The notes below the pieces were generated by a model. It saw nothing but the letters and a program-made list of their open reading frames with translations. It had not been told where the DNA came from and searched no databases. Made by a program: the position numbers and the translations under genes. A stretch of 64,000 bases of DNA from Paracoccaceae bacterium (GTDB lineage: Bacteria; Pseudomonadota; Alphaproteobacteria; Rhodobacterales; Rhodobacteraceae): the NCBI GenBank assembly GCA_028874915.1, contig JAPPHA010000081.1, positions 19,421 to 83,420 on the forward strand, written 5' to 3'. Of the stretch, positions 36,025 to 45,073 are shown piece by piece (positions within the stretch are counted from its first letter, which is position 1; each line of letters opens with the position of its first letter).

Positions 36025-37683
36025 TCAGGATCCGTCCCGCCAGCGGTTCTGGATCGGGTACCGCCGGTCCAGCCAAAAAGCCTTCCGTGAGAGCCGCGCT
36101 CCTGGCGCCGACTGGTGGCGCTTGTACTCCGACGCGTAGATCAGGCCTTCGATCATCCGGACGGTGTCGCGGTCGAATCCGTCGGCCACACAGTCCGAGA
36201 CCGAGGCATCCTCCTCGATAAGCCGTTCCAGAATGGCATCGAGAACCGCGTAAGGCGGCAGGCTGTCCTCGTCCTTCTGGCCGGGCCGGAGTTCGGCCGA
36301 AGGCGGTTTCTCGATGACCCGGTCGGGAATGACTGGGGTCGCCGGACCCTGCATCCAGGACCGATGGTTGTCGTTGCGCCACCGGCAGGCCTCGAAAACG
36401 CCCGTTTTGTAGAGATCCTTGATCGGATTGTAGCCGCCGGCCATGTCGCCATAAATGGTCGCGTAGCCGACCGCGACCTCCGACTTGTTTCCTGTGGACA
36501 ACAGCATTTCCCCGAACTTGTTGGACAATGCCATCAACAGGAGCCCGCGCACACGCGACTGGATGTTTTCCTCGGTGATGTCCGCGGGCCGGCCAGCGAA
36601 CAGACTCTCGAGAGAATCCTCCAGGACACGCACACATTCGACGATCGGAATGACATCGAACCGGCAGCCGAGGCGCTTGACGACATCGCCGGCATCCTCT
36701 CGGGACTCATCCGATGTGTGGACTGACGGCAGCAGGACACATCGGACATTTCCGGGTCCAAGCGCATCGCAAGCAATGGCAGCCACCAGCGACGAATCGA
36801 CGCCGCCCGAGAGTCCGAGAAGCACCTTGGAAAAACCGCTCTTGAGCGCATAGTCCCGAAGCGCCAAGACCATCAACTGGTAGTCGCGCTCGGTCCCGTC
36901 CGGCAACACCGCCAAACGGCCCTTGTCGGCACGCCAGCCGACGTCGGTTCGCCGGAAGTCGACCGGCTCCAGCAATTCCTCGAACTGGGGCAACTGAACC
37001 CGGAGCCGGCCCCCCGGGTCGAGGACAAAGGAACCCCCATCGAACACCTGGTCATCCTGGCCACCCACCATGTTGAGATAAACGAGCGGCAGACCGGATT
37101 CGACAACCCGGGCCACCATGATTGACATCCGTTCATCGTATTTGCCCCGGCGAAAGGGTGAACCGTTTGGAACGACAAGGATTTCGGCGCCGGTTTCCGC
37201 GAGCGTCTCACACACGTCGCTGTGCCATGCGTCCTCGCAAATCGGTGACCCGAGCCGAACTCCGGACACGGAATAGGGTCCGGAAATCGGGCCTGGTATG
37301 AAATGCCGCTGTTCGTCAAAAACGTCCGTGTTCGGGAGGTGGTGTTTCAGGATGCTGCAATGAATGTCACCGCCCTTGAGAACGTAGAATGCATTGTGCA
37401 AGTTCTCGTTGTGTCGAATGGGGGCGCCAACTCCGATCGCCGGTCCCTCCCGGGTTTCCGAGGCGAGAGACTCTATGGCTGCGGCAGCATCTCGAGTGAA
37501 GGCCGGTTTCAGCACCAGGTCCTGGACCTGGTATCCCGTGATGAACATCTCGGGCAGCAGCAGCATGTCTGCCCCGGCACCCTTGGCGGCGGCATGCGCT
37601 CGCCTGGCAGTCGCCAGATTGAACGCAAAGTCGCCAACGCGCGGATTCAACTGACCGAGCATGAGCCTGAATCGATCCGTCAT
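36025..37683 (-). CDS. nadE: Glutamine-dependent NAD+ synthetase
   Basis: Makes NAD+ from deamido-NAD+, ATP and glutamine-derived ammonia in the cytosol. The 552-residue protein has an N-terminal nitrilase-type glutaminase domain with its Glu-Lys-Cys triad (LLLPEMFITGY, SILKHHLPN, GSPICEDAWH) and a C-terminal synthetase domain with the PP-loop LLGLSGGVDSSLVAAI and STGNKSEVAVGYATIYGD. The open frame continues to 38064; I chose the ATG at 37683 because GGAG lies upstream and the protein then begins FRLMLGQLNPRVGD, the normal family start. It is a single gene, divergent from the MORN-repeat gene. Confidence 0.93.
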   Translation of the reverse strand: MTDRFRLMLGQLNPRVGDFAFNLATARRAHAAAKGAGADMLLLPEMFITGYQVQDLVLKPAFTRDAAAAIESLASETREGPAIGVGAPIRHNENLHNAFYVLKGGDIHCSILKHHLPNTDVFDEQRHFIPGPISGPYSVSGVRLGSPICEDAWHSDVCETLAETGAEILVVPNGSPFRRGKYDERMSIMVARVVESGLPLVYLNMVGGQDDQVFDGGSFVLDPGGRLRVQLPQFEELLEPVDFRRTDVGWRADKGRLAVLPDGTERDYQLMVLALRDYALKSGFSKVLLGLSGGVDSSLVAAIACDALGPGNVRCVLLPSVHTSDESREDAGDVVKRLGCRFDVIPIVECVRVLEDSLESLFAGRPADITEENIQSRVRGLLLMALSNKFGEMLLSTGNKSEVAVGYATIYGDMAGGYNPIKDLYKTGVFEACRWRNDNHRSWMQGPATPVIPDRVIEKPPSAELRPGQKDEDSLPPYAVLDAILERLIEEDASVSDCVADGFDRDTVRMIEGLIYASEYKRHQSAPGARLSRKAFWLDRRYPIQNRWRDGS

Positions 37684-37888
37684 GACGGTGTCTCCGTGGC
37701 CCCGAACGCCGGCTTTCCGTGTCAGTCCGCCGCCGCCACGACAGGCCCCTCCCAGGTCCCCGGGGTGATCGCCGGGCCGCGCGTCGGAACCGGAGTCTAT
37801 CACATGGCCGGAGGTGCGAAAGCCGCCACGGGACCGATGGTTCAGGAACGTCAGTTGATCATTGTCGGGGAATCGGCAACGCAGTAGC

Positions 37889-40102
37889 ATGGTGGGAATG
37901 CGGAACCGGGACAACTCGAGAGCGGGTGACCGGTCCGCCAAGGATCGATCGCGAGGGATCCCAGTGTTGTTGACTCCCGAATCGCGTGCCGTAATCGCAG
38001 GCCTTCTGTTCGTCGTAGGCCTGGTGAGCGGGCCCGACCGAGTGAAGGCCCAGTCCGGCACCAATCTGGAAATCCGGCAGTATGGCGACGGCGGAATCTA
38101 TGAGGGAACCTTCCGCGACGGCCGTCAGCACGGGTATGGCACCTACAGTCTGCCCAATGGATTTCAGTACAGCGGCGAATGGGTGGACGGAGAGATCGAG
38201 GGGACCGGTACTGCCCGTTTCGTCAATGGGTCCGTCTATGAAGGAGCGTTCCTTGCCGGAAAACCGGAAGGGCGCGGCACGATCACCTTTGCCGACAGCA
38301 CAACCTATGACGGCGAATGGAAGGCCGGAAAAATGCATGGCGAGGGCATTGCCCACTACGCCAACGGCGTTTCCTATACGGGTCGTTTTGTCGACGGCCT
38401 GCGTCATGGAGACGGCGTCATGACGCAACCGGACGGAACCCGATACGAAGGCGAATTCGTGGAAGGCATGAAGCAGGGACAAGCGGTCGTGACCTATGCC
38501 GACGGATCCGTCTACGACGGGACGATCGTCGATGGCCACCGACAGGGCGAGGGAACTCTGACGTCGGCCGATGGTGCCGTCTATCAGGGCGCCTGGCGCG
38601 ACGGCCAGTTGAACGGGGCGGGTTCGGTCAAACACGCGGACGGCAGCCGTTACGACGGCGATTGGCAAAACGGTCGATTCCACGGCGTCGGAGTTTCCCG
38701 CCATGCCGATGGTTCTCTCTACGAAGGGGAATTCGTCGATGATCTGAGGCAGGGGACAGGCCGTTACGCCTTTGCCGACGGCCGGGCCTATACCGGTGAC
38801 TGGCACGAAGGACGGATGGAGGGCCGTGGCGAATTGCGTTACCCGGATGGATCGGTCCTGTTCGGTCAATTTCTGGATGGTCTCCCTCACGGAAACGGAG
38901 ACATCACCCACGCGGACGGAAGCGGATATCGGGGACACTGGGACCGGGGTCGAATTCACGGACAGGGACACTACCGGTTTGCAAACGGATGGATTCACGA
39001 GGGCGAGTTCGCCGACGGCCGCCTTTCCGGCCAGGGAGTCGCGCTGTCGCCCGGTGGTACCCGGGTCGAGGGTCAGTGGACCGACGGTCTGCCGGCAGGC
39101 GAGATGCACGTTACCTATGCGGACGGGCGATCCTATACTGGACTGATCGTGAACGGAAAACGGCATGGGTTCGGTATTTTCCGTCACGCGAATGGCACCG
39201 TTTACGAAGGCGGCTTCCGCGACGACGCGCGTCATGGCAAGGGAACGCTGACCCACCCGAATGGCCAGGTCACCGAGGGAACATGGCAGGACGGGACGCT
39301 GGCCGGCAGTGTCACCGTCTCCTATGCGGACGGAAACCGTTACGTCGGCGAGATGTTGGCGGGAAAACGCCACGGCGCCGGAATCGTCCACTATGTGAAC
39401 GGCAGCACCTATGACGGCCAGTTTGCCGAGGACCTTCGCCACGGCCGGGGCCGCCTCGTCCTCAGTAACGGCCAGATCTACGATGGAGAGTGGCGGAACG
39501 GACGGATCGATGGCCAGGGCGAAATGCGCTATCCGGACGGTTCGGTCCTGGTTGGCCGGTTCGTTGACGGCCAGCCACAGGGTCCCGGCCGGATCACCTA
39601 CGCCGACGGCAGTTTCTATGACGGCAACTGGGACGAAGGCCGGATCCAGGGGAACGGGACTGCCCGCTACGCCGACGGCTCTGTCTATGAAGGCGATTTT
39701 GCCAATGGTCAGTCCCACGGCCAGGGAACGATCACCTATCCCGACGGCGACGGACTTGTCTATGTCGGCACATGGGTCAACGGCGTCCGGCAAGGCGAAG
39801 GCAAGGCCACATATGGCGACGGTTCCGTTTATGAGGGCGAGTTTGTCGCTGGCCTCAGGGAAGGATTCGGCAGGCTCACGAAGCCCGGCGGCTTCATCTA
39901 TGAAGGGCAGTGGAAGGGGGGCGTCTTTTCTGGATGCGGCCGCGCGACCTATCCGAACGGTTATACGTATGTCGGCGAGTTTGCCGGTGGCAAACGCCAT
40001 GGCAGCGGTCGGATCTCCTTTGCCGAGGGCCTGTCCTTCGAGGGACTGTGGACTGACGGAAAGCTGACACCCGGGTCCAAGGCGTCCGGGAATTGCCTGT
40101 AA
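37889..40102 (+). CDS. MORN-repeat protein with N-terminal membrane or signal segment
   Basis: A 737-residue protein (from the ATG at 37889) made almost wholly of MORN repeats, 23-residue beta-hairpin units of the form Y-x-G-E-W-x-x-G-x-x-H-G-x-G. I count 28 complete units plus a partial one. Before them is a basic stretch and a hydrophobic segment (AVIAGLLFVVGLVSG) ending near VKAQSG, which could be a signal peptide or an anchor. MORN arrays act as rigid extended scaffolds and may bind lipid or proteins; no enzyme domain is present. A TTG at 37862 and an ATG at 37898 are alternative starts. Function unknown; export to the periplasm is inferred. Confidence 0.85.
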   Translation: MVGMRNRDNSRAGDRSAKDRSRGIPVLLTPESRAVIAGLLFVVGLVSGPDRVKAQSGTNLEIRQYGDGGIYEGTFRDGRQHGYGTYSLPNGFQYSGEWVDGEIEGTGTARFVNGSVYEGAFLAGKPEGRGTITFADSTTYDGEWKAGKMHGEGIAHYANGVSYTGRFVDGLRHGDGVMTQPDGTRYEGEFVEGMKQGQAVVTYADGSVYDGTIVDGHRQGEGTLTSADGAVYQGAWRDGQLNGAGSVKHADGSRYDGDWQNGRFHGVGVSRHADGSLYEGEFVDDLRQGTGRYAFADGRAYTGDWHEGRMEGRGELRYPDGSVLFGQFLDGLPHGNGDITHADGSGYRGHWDRGRIHGQGHYRFANGWIHEGEFADGRLSGQGVALSPGGTRVEGQWTDGLPAGEMHVTYADGRSYTGLIVNGKRHGFGIFRHANGTVYEGGFRDDARHGKGTLTHPNGQVTEGTWQDGTLAGSVTVSYADGNRYVGEMLAGKRHGAGIVHYVNGSTYDGQFAEDLRHGRGRLVLSNGQIYDGEWRNGRIDGQGEMRYPDGSVLVGRFVDGQPQGPGRITYADGSFYDGNWDEGRIQGNGTARYADGSVYEGDFANGQSHGQGTITYPDGDGLVYVGTWVNGVRQGEGKATYGDGSVYEGEFVAGLREGFGRLTKPGGFIYEGQWKGGVFSGCGRATYPNGYTYVGEFAGGKRHGSGRISFAEGLSFEGLWTDGKLTPGSKASGNCL
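38099..40036 (+). repeat. Tandem 69-bp coding repeat (28 MORN units)
   Basis: Twenty-eight consecutive units of 23 codons, starting with the Tyr codon at 38099. Unit 24 has two extra codons (DG duplication). Units are diverged at the DNA level, with most identity in the Gly, Tyr and Asp-Gly positions, so the array is old and stable. The periodicity also produces a long antisense open frame. Confidence 0.9.
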
Positions 40103-40120
40103 CGCATGCACCGGCGAATC

Positions 40121-40144
40121 CGGCTTCCGGTCCGTCTGAAGCCG
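40121..40144 (+). terminator. Hairpin after the MORN gene
   Basis: CGGCTTC at 40121-40127 and GAAGCCG at 40138-40144 form a 7-bp stem with a 10-nt loop, 18 nt past the stop codon. No T-run follows. Confidence 0.4.
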
Positions 40145-40353
40145 AATTCCAGCGTCGCGAGACCGTCCCGACCTCCGTCCGTGCGTTTTTCCGTTGCGGA
40201 CGGTCATTGCCGGCCCTTGTCTCGGTACGTGGACCCCGGCCGTAACTTGCAAACTTCTTTGTCGGATCTCAGCCTCTGCTTGCCGGCATGCCGGGGCTTG
40301 ATTCCTGCTGGCACCTGCCACATAGTGGTTTGATGTCAAAGTGCTTGGCCATA

Positions 40354-40461
40354 ATGGAAACCCTGTCGCGCCCGGAATGGGCGACGGCGAACGGTGATGG
40401 CTTCCCGTTGTTTCCGTCCTTGCTTCCGGATCTCGGGCTCGCTCTACTTGGCGGCCCCTGA
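40354..40461 (+). CDS. leuL: Leucine-rich leader peptide upstream of leuA
   Basis: A 35-codon frame, ATG at 40354 to TGA at 40461, too short for standard gene calling. Its second half, FPLFPSLLPDLGLALLGGP, has seven leucine codons in nineteen positions, including a CTA codon that is otherwise uncommon here, and it ends on the first arm of a strong hairpin. It lies 92 bp before leuA. This is the layout of transcription attenuation: ribosomes starved for leucyl-tRNA stall in the leader and change RNA folding. Leucine-rich leaders before leuA are known in proteobacteria. There is no strong ribosome site before the ATG, which lowers confidence. Confidence 0.6.
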   Translation: METLSRPEWATANGDGFPLFPSLLPDLGLALLGGP

Positions 40462-40493
40462 GCGCCTGACGTTCTGGCGCCCGGGCTCAGGGG
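40455..40493 (+). promoter_or_regulatory. Attenuator-type hairpin before leuA
   Basis: CCCCTGAGC at 40455-40463 and GCTCAGGGG at 40485-40493 form a perfect 9-bp stem, with CGCC and GGCG able to extend pairing inside. The first arm includes the leader stop codon. A second GGCGCC at 40505-40510 can pair with GGCGCC at 40476-40481, giving an alternative fold. There is no T-run, so it may act on transcription or translation. Confidence 0.5.
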
Positions 40494-40553
40494 AGAACGA
40501 CAAAGGCGCCTCATTCGTCCCGGTTTCCAGACAGCAGAGCACGAGATCCCAAC

Positions 40554-42128
40554 ATGCCAGTCCATTCCCGGGCGCCCGGGCGCGTCCTGATCTTCGATAC
40601 CACGCTTCGTGACGGGGAACAGTCCCCGGGAGCGACCATGACGCTCGAAGAAAAGATCGAGATCGCGGCGCTTCTCGACGAGATGGGCGTCGACATCATT
40701 GAAGCTGGTTTTCCAATCGCCTCGGACGGTGACTTCGAGGCCGTGTCGCTGATCGCCGGCAATACCCGGAATGCAATCATCTGTGGACTGGCCCGCGCCA
40801 ACGAAAACGACATTTCCCGGTGCTGGGAGGCTGTGCGGTCGGCGGCGCGACCGCGAATCCATACCTTTATCGGCACTTCGCCGATTCACCGGAGATATCA
40901 GGTCCAACTGGACCGTGACCAGATGGCGGAACGGATTCACGACACGGTGACCTTTGCGAGGAACCTCTGTGAAGACGTCCAATGGTCGCCAATGGACGCC
41001 ACGCGGACAGAGGAGGACTATCTTTGCCGGGTCTGCGAAATCGCCATCGGGGCGGGGGCGACCACGATCAACATCCCGGACACCGTCGGCTACACGGTTC
41101 CCCGTGAGAGTGCCGGAATCATCGCGATGTTGCGGGAGCGGGTCCCGGGGATGGATGCCATCACCCTCGCGACGCATTGCCACAATGACCTCGGCATGGC
41201 GACGGCCAACGCCCTGCTGGCGGTCGAAGCGGGCGCCAGGCAGATCGAGTGCACGGTCAACGGTCTTGGCGAAAGGGCAGGGAACACCGCTCTTGAGGAA
41301 GTGGTGATGGCACTCAGGGTCCGCAACGACGTCATGCCCTTTACCACCGGAATCGATACCCGAAAGATCGTGAACATCTCCCGACGCGTGGCGGCGGTCT
41401 CCGGATTCCCGGTGCAGTACAACAAGGCCATTGTTGGCAAGAACGCCTTTGCCCATGAAAGCGGGATCCACCAGGACGGCATGCTCAAGCATTCAGGGAC
41501 TTTCGAGATCATGCGGCCGGCGGATGTGGGTTTGTGCGAATCCCATCTTGTCATGGGCAAGCATTCGGGCCGGGCGGCCCTTCGCAACAAACTCGCCGAA
41601 CTCGGTTATGATCTGGGAGACAATCAGCTGAATGACGTTTTTGTCCGATTCAAGTCCCTTGCGGACAAAAAGAAAGAAGTCTTTGACGACGACCTTGTTG
41701 CCCTGATGCAGGACACGTCGGCGTCGGGCCTGGAGTATCTCAGAATTGAGGCCCTTCAGGTCACATGCGGGACAGTCAGCCCTCAGGCCAAGGCGGAACT
41801 TGCACTGTCGATCGACCGTGACGTCCGGACGGTCACGGCCCATGGCGACGGTCCCGTGGACGCCGCCTTCAATGCCGTTCGTGCACTTTACGACCATGAC
41901 GCAAGACTTGAACTCTATCAGGTCAGTGCCGTCACCGCAGGTACGGACGCGCAGGCCACGGTGTCCGTCCGGCTGGAGGAGAACGGCCTCATCGCGACCG
42001 GCCAGTCGTCGGACACGGACACGGTCGTGGCCTCGACCAAGGCCTACCTTCACGCGTTGAACAGGCTGCGCGTCCGGCGGTACCAGCAGGCTGGAATCCA
42101 GGCCTCCGGTCCGGCGGAATTGTCCTGA
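40554..42128 (+). CDS. leuA: 2-isopropylmalate synthase
   Basis: First committed enzyme of leucine synthesis: condenses acetyl-CoA with 2-oxoisovalerate. The 524-residue protein has the TIM-barrel catalytic domain with FDTTLRDGEQSPGATM at residues 12-27, THCHNDLGMATANALLAVEAGA with metal-binding His-x-His-x-Asn, and NGLGERAGNTALEEVVMAL. The C-terminal third is the LeuA allosteric domain that binds leucine for feedback inhibition. The start ATG is at 40554. It follows a leucine-rich leader and hairpin and is not joined to other leu genes here. Confidence 0.94.
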   Translation: MPVHSRAPGRVLIFDTTLRDGEQSPGATMTLEEKIEIAALLDEMGVDIIEAGFPIASDGDFEAVSLIAGNTRNAIICGLARANENDISRCWEAVRSAARPRIHTFIGTSPIHRRYQVQLDRDQMAERIHDTVTFARNLCEDVQWSPMDATRTEEDYLCRVCEIAIGAGATTINIPDTVGYTVPRESAGIIAMLRERVPGMDAITLATHCHNDLGMATANALLAVEAGARQIECTVNGLGERAGNTALEEVVMALRVRNDVMPFTTGIDTRKIVNISRRVAAVSGFPVQYNKAIVGKNAFAHESGIHQDGMLKHSGTFEIMRPADVGLCESHLVMGKHSGRAALRNKLAELGYDLGDNQLNDVFVRFKSLADKKKEVFDDDLVALMQDTSASGLEYLRIEALQVTCGTVSPQAKAELALSIDRDVRTVTAHGDGPVDAAFNAVRALYDHDARLELYQVSAVTAGTDAQATVSVRLEENGLIATGQSSDTDTVVASTKAYLHALNRLRVRRYQQAGIQASGPAELS

Positions 42129-42268
42129 CAGCGCCTCGGGTCGGTCCGCATCCGTCAGATCCGCAAGGCAGGAACCAATGCGAAACCCGTTGCGGGGCTT
42201 CAGACCGGGGGGCGTTGTTCGGACCGACCGAGTGGCCTCGGGCATTCCGGAATTCAACCGCGGAAAAC

Positions 42269-42298
42269 TTTACGACCCGGCGGAACCGGTCCTATAAA
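42269..42298 (+). promoter_or_regulatory. Putative promoter of the mre operon
   Basis: TTTACG at 42269-42274 and TATAAA at 42293-42298, 18 bp apart, resemble sigma-70 boxes (4 of 6 and 5 of 6). They lie 61 bp before the mreB ATG in an A+T-richer patch of an otherwise G+C-rich spacer. Confidence 0.4.
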
Positions 42299-42322
42299 CA
42301 ATCGAAAGACGGGACGTCCTGA

Positions 42323-43399
<1,077 letters not shown>

Positions 43400-43583
43400 G
43401 GTTACGCGGCTTTTCCATACCGGTCCCTCAACGCCATCGGGCACGGTATCGGCCTCGGGAGGTCATGGGATCGCCGGGTCCGGCAGGTTCTAAGGAGCGA
43501 AAGGGGTCGCCGTTTTCGAACCGCGCGGGAATGGCAACGACGGAACAGCGGGAATTCGCCGACAGATTTCGGGAGGCAAGGGA

Positions 43584-44528
43584 TTGGCGACACCGGAACA
43601 CCCATCCCCTGAATTCGGCCGCCGGGTCCGGCAGCTGTTCCTGGGATTCGTTCTCGTGCTGCTCCTGGCCCTGGTTCTGTTTTGGCGTATCGACAATCCG
43701 CGAGCCGAGCAGTTGCGCCTGCGTGTCGTCGATCTGGTGGTGCCGCAGATGGAAAGGCTGCTGACCCCGGTCGGCCGGCTTTCGCATATCGTTGAGGACT
43801 TTCAGTCCTACGCGCAGCTCTACGAACAGAATCGCGAACTCCGACGGGAACTCCAGCAGATGAAGGCCTGGCGGGAAACCGCCATTCAACTTGATCAGGA
43901 AAACGCCCGGCTTCAGCACCTGAACAACGTCCGTCTCGGCCCGAACCTCAGCTATGTCACGTCGGAGGTCCTGGTGGATTCCGGGGGTCCGTTCCAGCAG
44001 TCCGTCCTGATCAACATCGGAAGCGATGACAATGTCCGTGACGGATGGGCAGCGATGGATGGTCTCGGGCTGGTTGGCCGGGTCTCGGGTGTAGGCCGAA
44101 AAACCGCTCGGGTCATCCTGCTTACCGACCGGAACAGCTGGATTCCGGTGAAGGTCCAACCCTCCAACAGCCGGGTGATGATGGCCGGCGACAATTCCGG
44201 TTTGCCGCAATTGCGGTTTCTTCAGAATGCTGCCGATGTCGAACCCGGTGACCGGGTCATCACGTCGGGAGATGGAAACGTATTCCCCGCCGAGTTGCTG
44301 GTCGGCAGGGTCGTCATCGATTCAACGGGTCAGTTCAGGGTCCGGCCTTCGGCCGATTTCCGGAACCTTGACTTCCTGCGACTCGTTCAGGCCTTTCCCT
44401 CTCCCCCGATTCCGAATCAAGGTGACCTGGTGGCGAAGGCCATCGACCCACCGGACCCCGCCATCCCTGCCGACCCCGCCACATCGGCGGACTCAACACC
44501 ATCCGACGCGTCGGGCGGATCCGAATGA
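43584..44528 (+). CDS. mreC: Rod-shape-determining protein MreC
   Basis: Bitopic inner-membrane protein that links MreB to the periplasmic wall-synthesis complex. The 314 residues comprise a short basic N-terminus, a membrane helix (LFLGFVLVLLLALVLFW), a coiled coil (about residues 65-115, LYEQNRELRRELQQMKAWRE) and a beta-barrel periplasmic domain with GLVGRVSGVGRKTARVILLTD. The Pro/Ala/Asp-rich tail after residue 285 is a disordered extension common in alphaproteobacteria. The start is a TTG at 43584 behind GGGAGG. The stop overlaps mreD as ATGA. Confidence 0.92.
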   Translation: MATPEHPSPEFGRRVRQLFLGFVLVLLLALVLFWRIDNPRAEQLRLRVVDLVVPQMERLLTPVGRLSHIVEDFQSYAQLYEQNRELRRELQQMKAWRETAIQLDQENARLQHLNNVRLGPNLSYVTSEVLVDSGGPFQQSVLINIGSDDNVRDGWAAMDGLGLVGRVSGVGRKTARVILLTDRNSWIPVKVQPSNSRVMMAGDNSGLPQLRFLQNAADVEPGDRVITSGDGNVFPAELLVGRVVIDSTGQFRVRPSADFRNLDFLRLVQAFPSPPIPNQGDLVAKAIDPPDPAIPADPATSADSTPSDASGGSE

Positions 44529-45073
44529 TCGCGGCCTACGGTACTTCGGGTGGCGGAATCTGGACGGGTCGGGCCGTCTTCGTGGTGGTCACGGCCGTTT
44601 TGATCCTGCTCTACCTGTTTTCGTTCGGGACTCCCGGACGCCAGCCACCATTGCCGGATCTCCTGTATTGCAGCATCATCTGTGTCGTCGTCAGGAGGCC
44701 GGGGGCCGCGCCTTTCTGGCTGGTGGTGCCGGTACTGCTAGTCGCCGACATTTTTCATATGCGCCCGCTCGGTCTCTGGACATTGATCATCGTCGGAATC
44801 TCCGAGATTGCCCGTTACAATCGGGCCGTGTTCCTGAATCAGGTCTTTGTTGTCGAATGGCTGGCAGCCATGGCCGGTTTCCTGCTGGCACTGGGTGTCC
44901 AGCAGATAGCCATGATCCTGCTGCTGGTGAATACCCCGCCGTTCGAGACCGTTTTCTGGACGATGATCACAACCGCCCTCGCCTACCCGCTCGTTGTTGC
45001 TCTCTGGTCCGGTGTCCTCGGATTCCGAAAACCGCATCCTGCCGAGGTCGACTTCGCAAGGGACGACGGATGA
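44525..45073 (+). CDS. mreD: Rod-shape-determining protein MreD
   Basis: Small polytopic inner-membrane protein of the elongasome (182 residues, about five hydrophobic helices, for example AVFVVVTAVLILLYLFSF and FVVEWLAAMAGFLLALGVQQ). Identification rests on position between mreC and mrdA, size and hydrophobicity, plus the early PLPDLLYCSI-type stretch found in the family. Overlaps both neighbours by 4 nt, so it is translationally coupled. Confidence 0.88.
   Translation: MIAAYGTSGGGIWTGRAVFVVVTAVLILLYLFSFGTPGRQPPLPDLLYCSIICVVVRRPGAAPFWLVVPVLLVADIFHMRPLGLWTLIIVGISEIARYNRAVFLNQVFVVEWLAAMAGFLLALGVQQIAMILLLVNTPPFETVFWTMITTALAYPLVVALWSGVLGFRKPHPAEVDFARDDG

Noticed and set aside
37684..38064. In-frame N-terminal extension of nadE.
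   Set aside because: The extension has no similarity to the glutaminase domain and overlaps the MORN gene start; the ATG at 37683 has a ribosome site and gives the family N-terminus.
37859..40339. An 826-codon open frame on the minus strand covering the whole MORN gene.
   Set aside because: It is the mirror of the 69-bp repeat: the same periodic codons keep one antisense frame free of stops. The product has no recognisable fold, while the plus strand gives textbook MORN units.
44227..45069. Long in-frame upstream extension of the mrdA frame inside mreC and mreD.
   Set aside because: It overlaps two well-supported genes in another frame, and the ATG at 45070 gives a normal PBP2 start.
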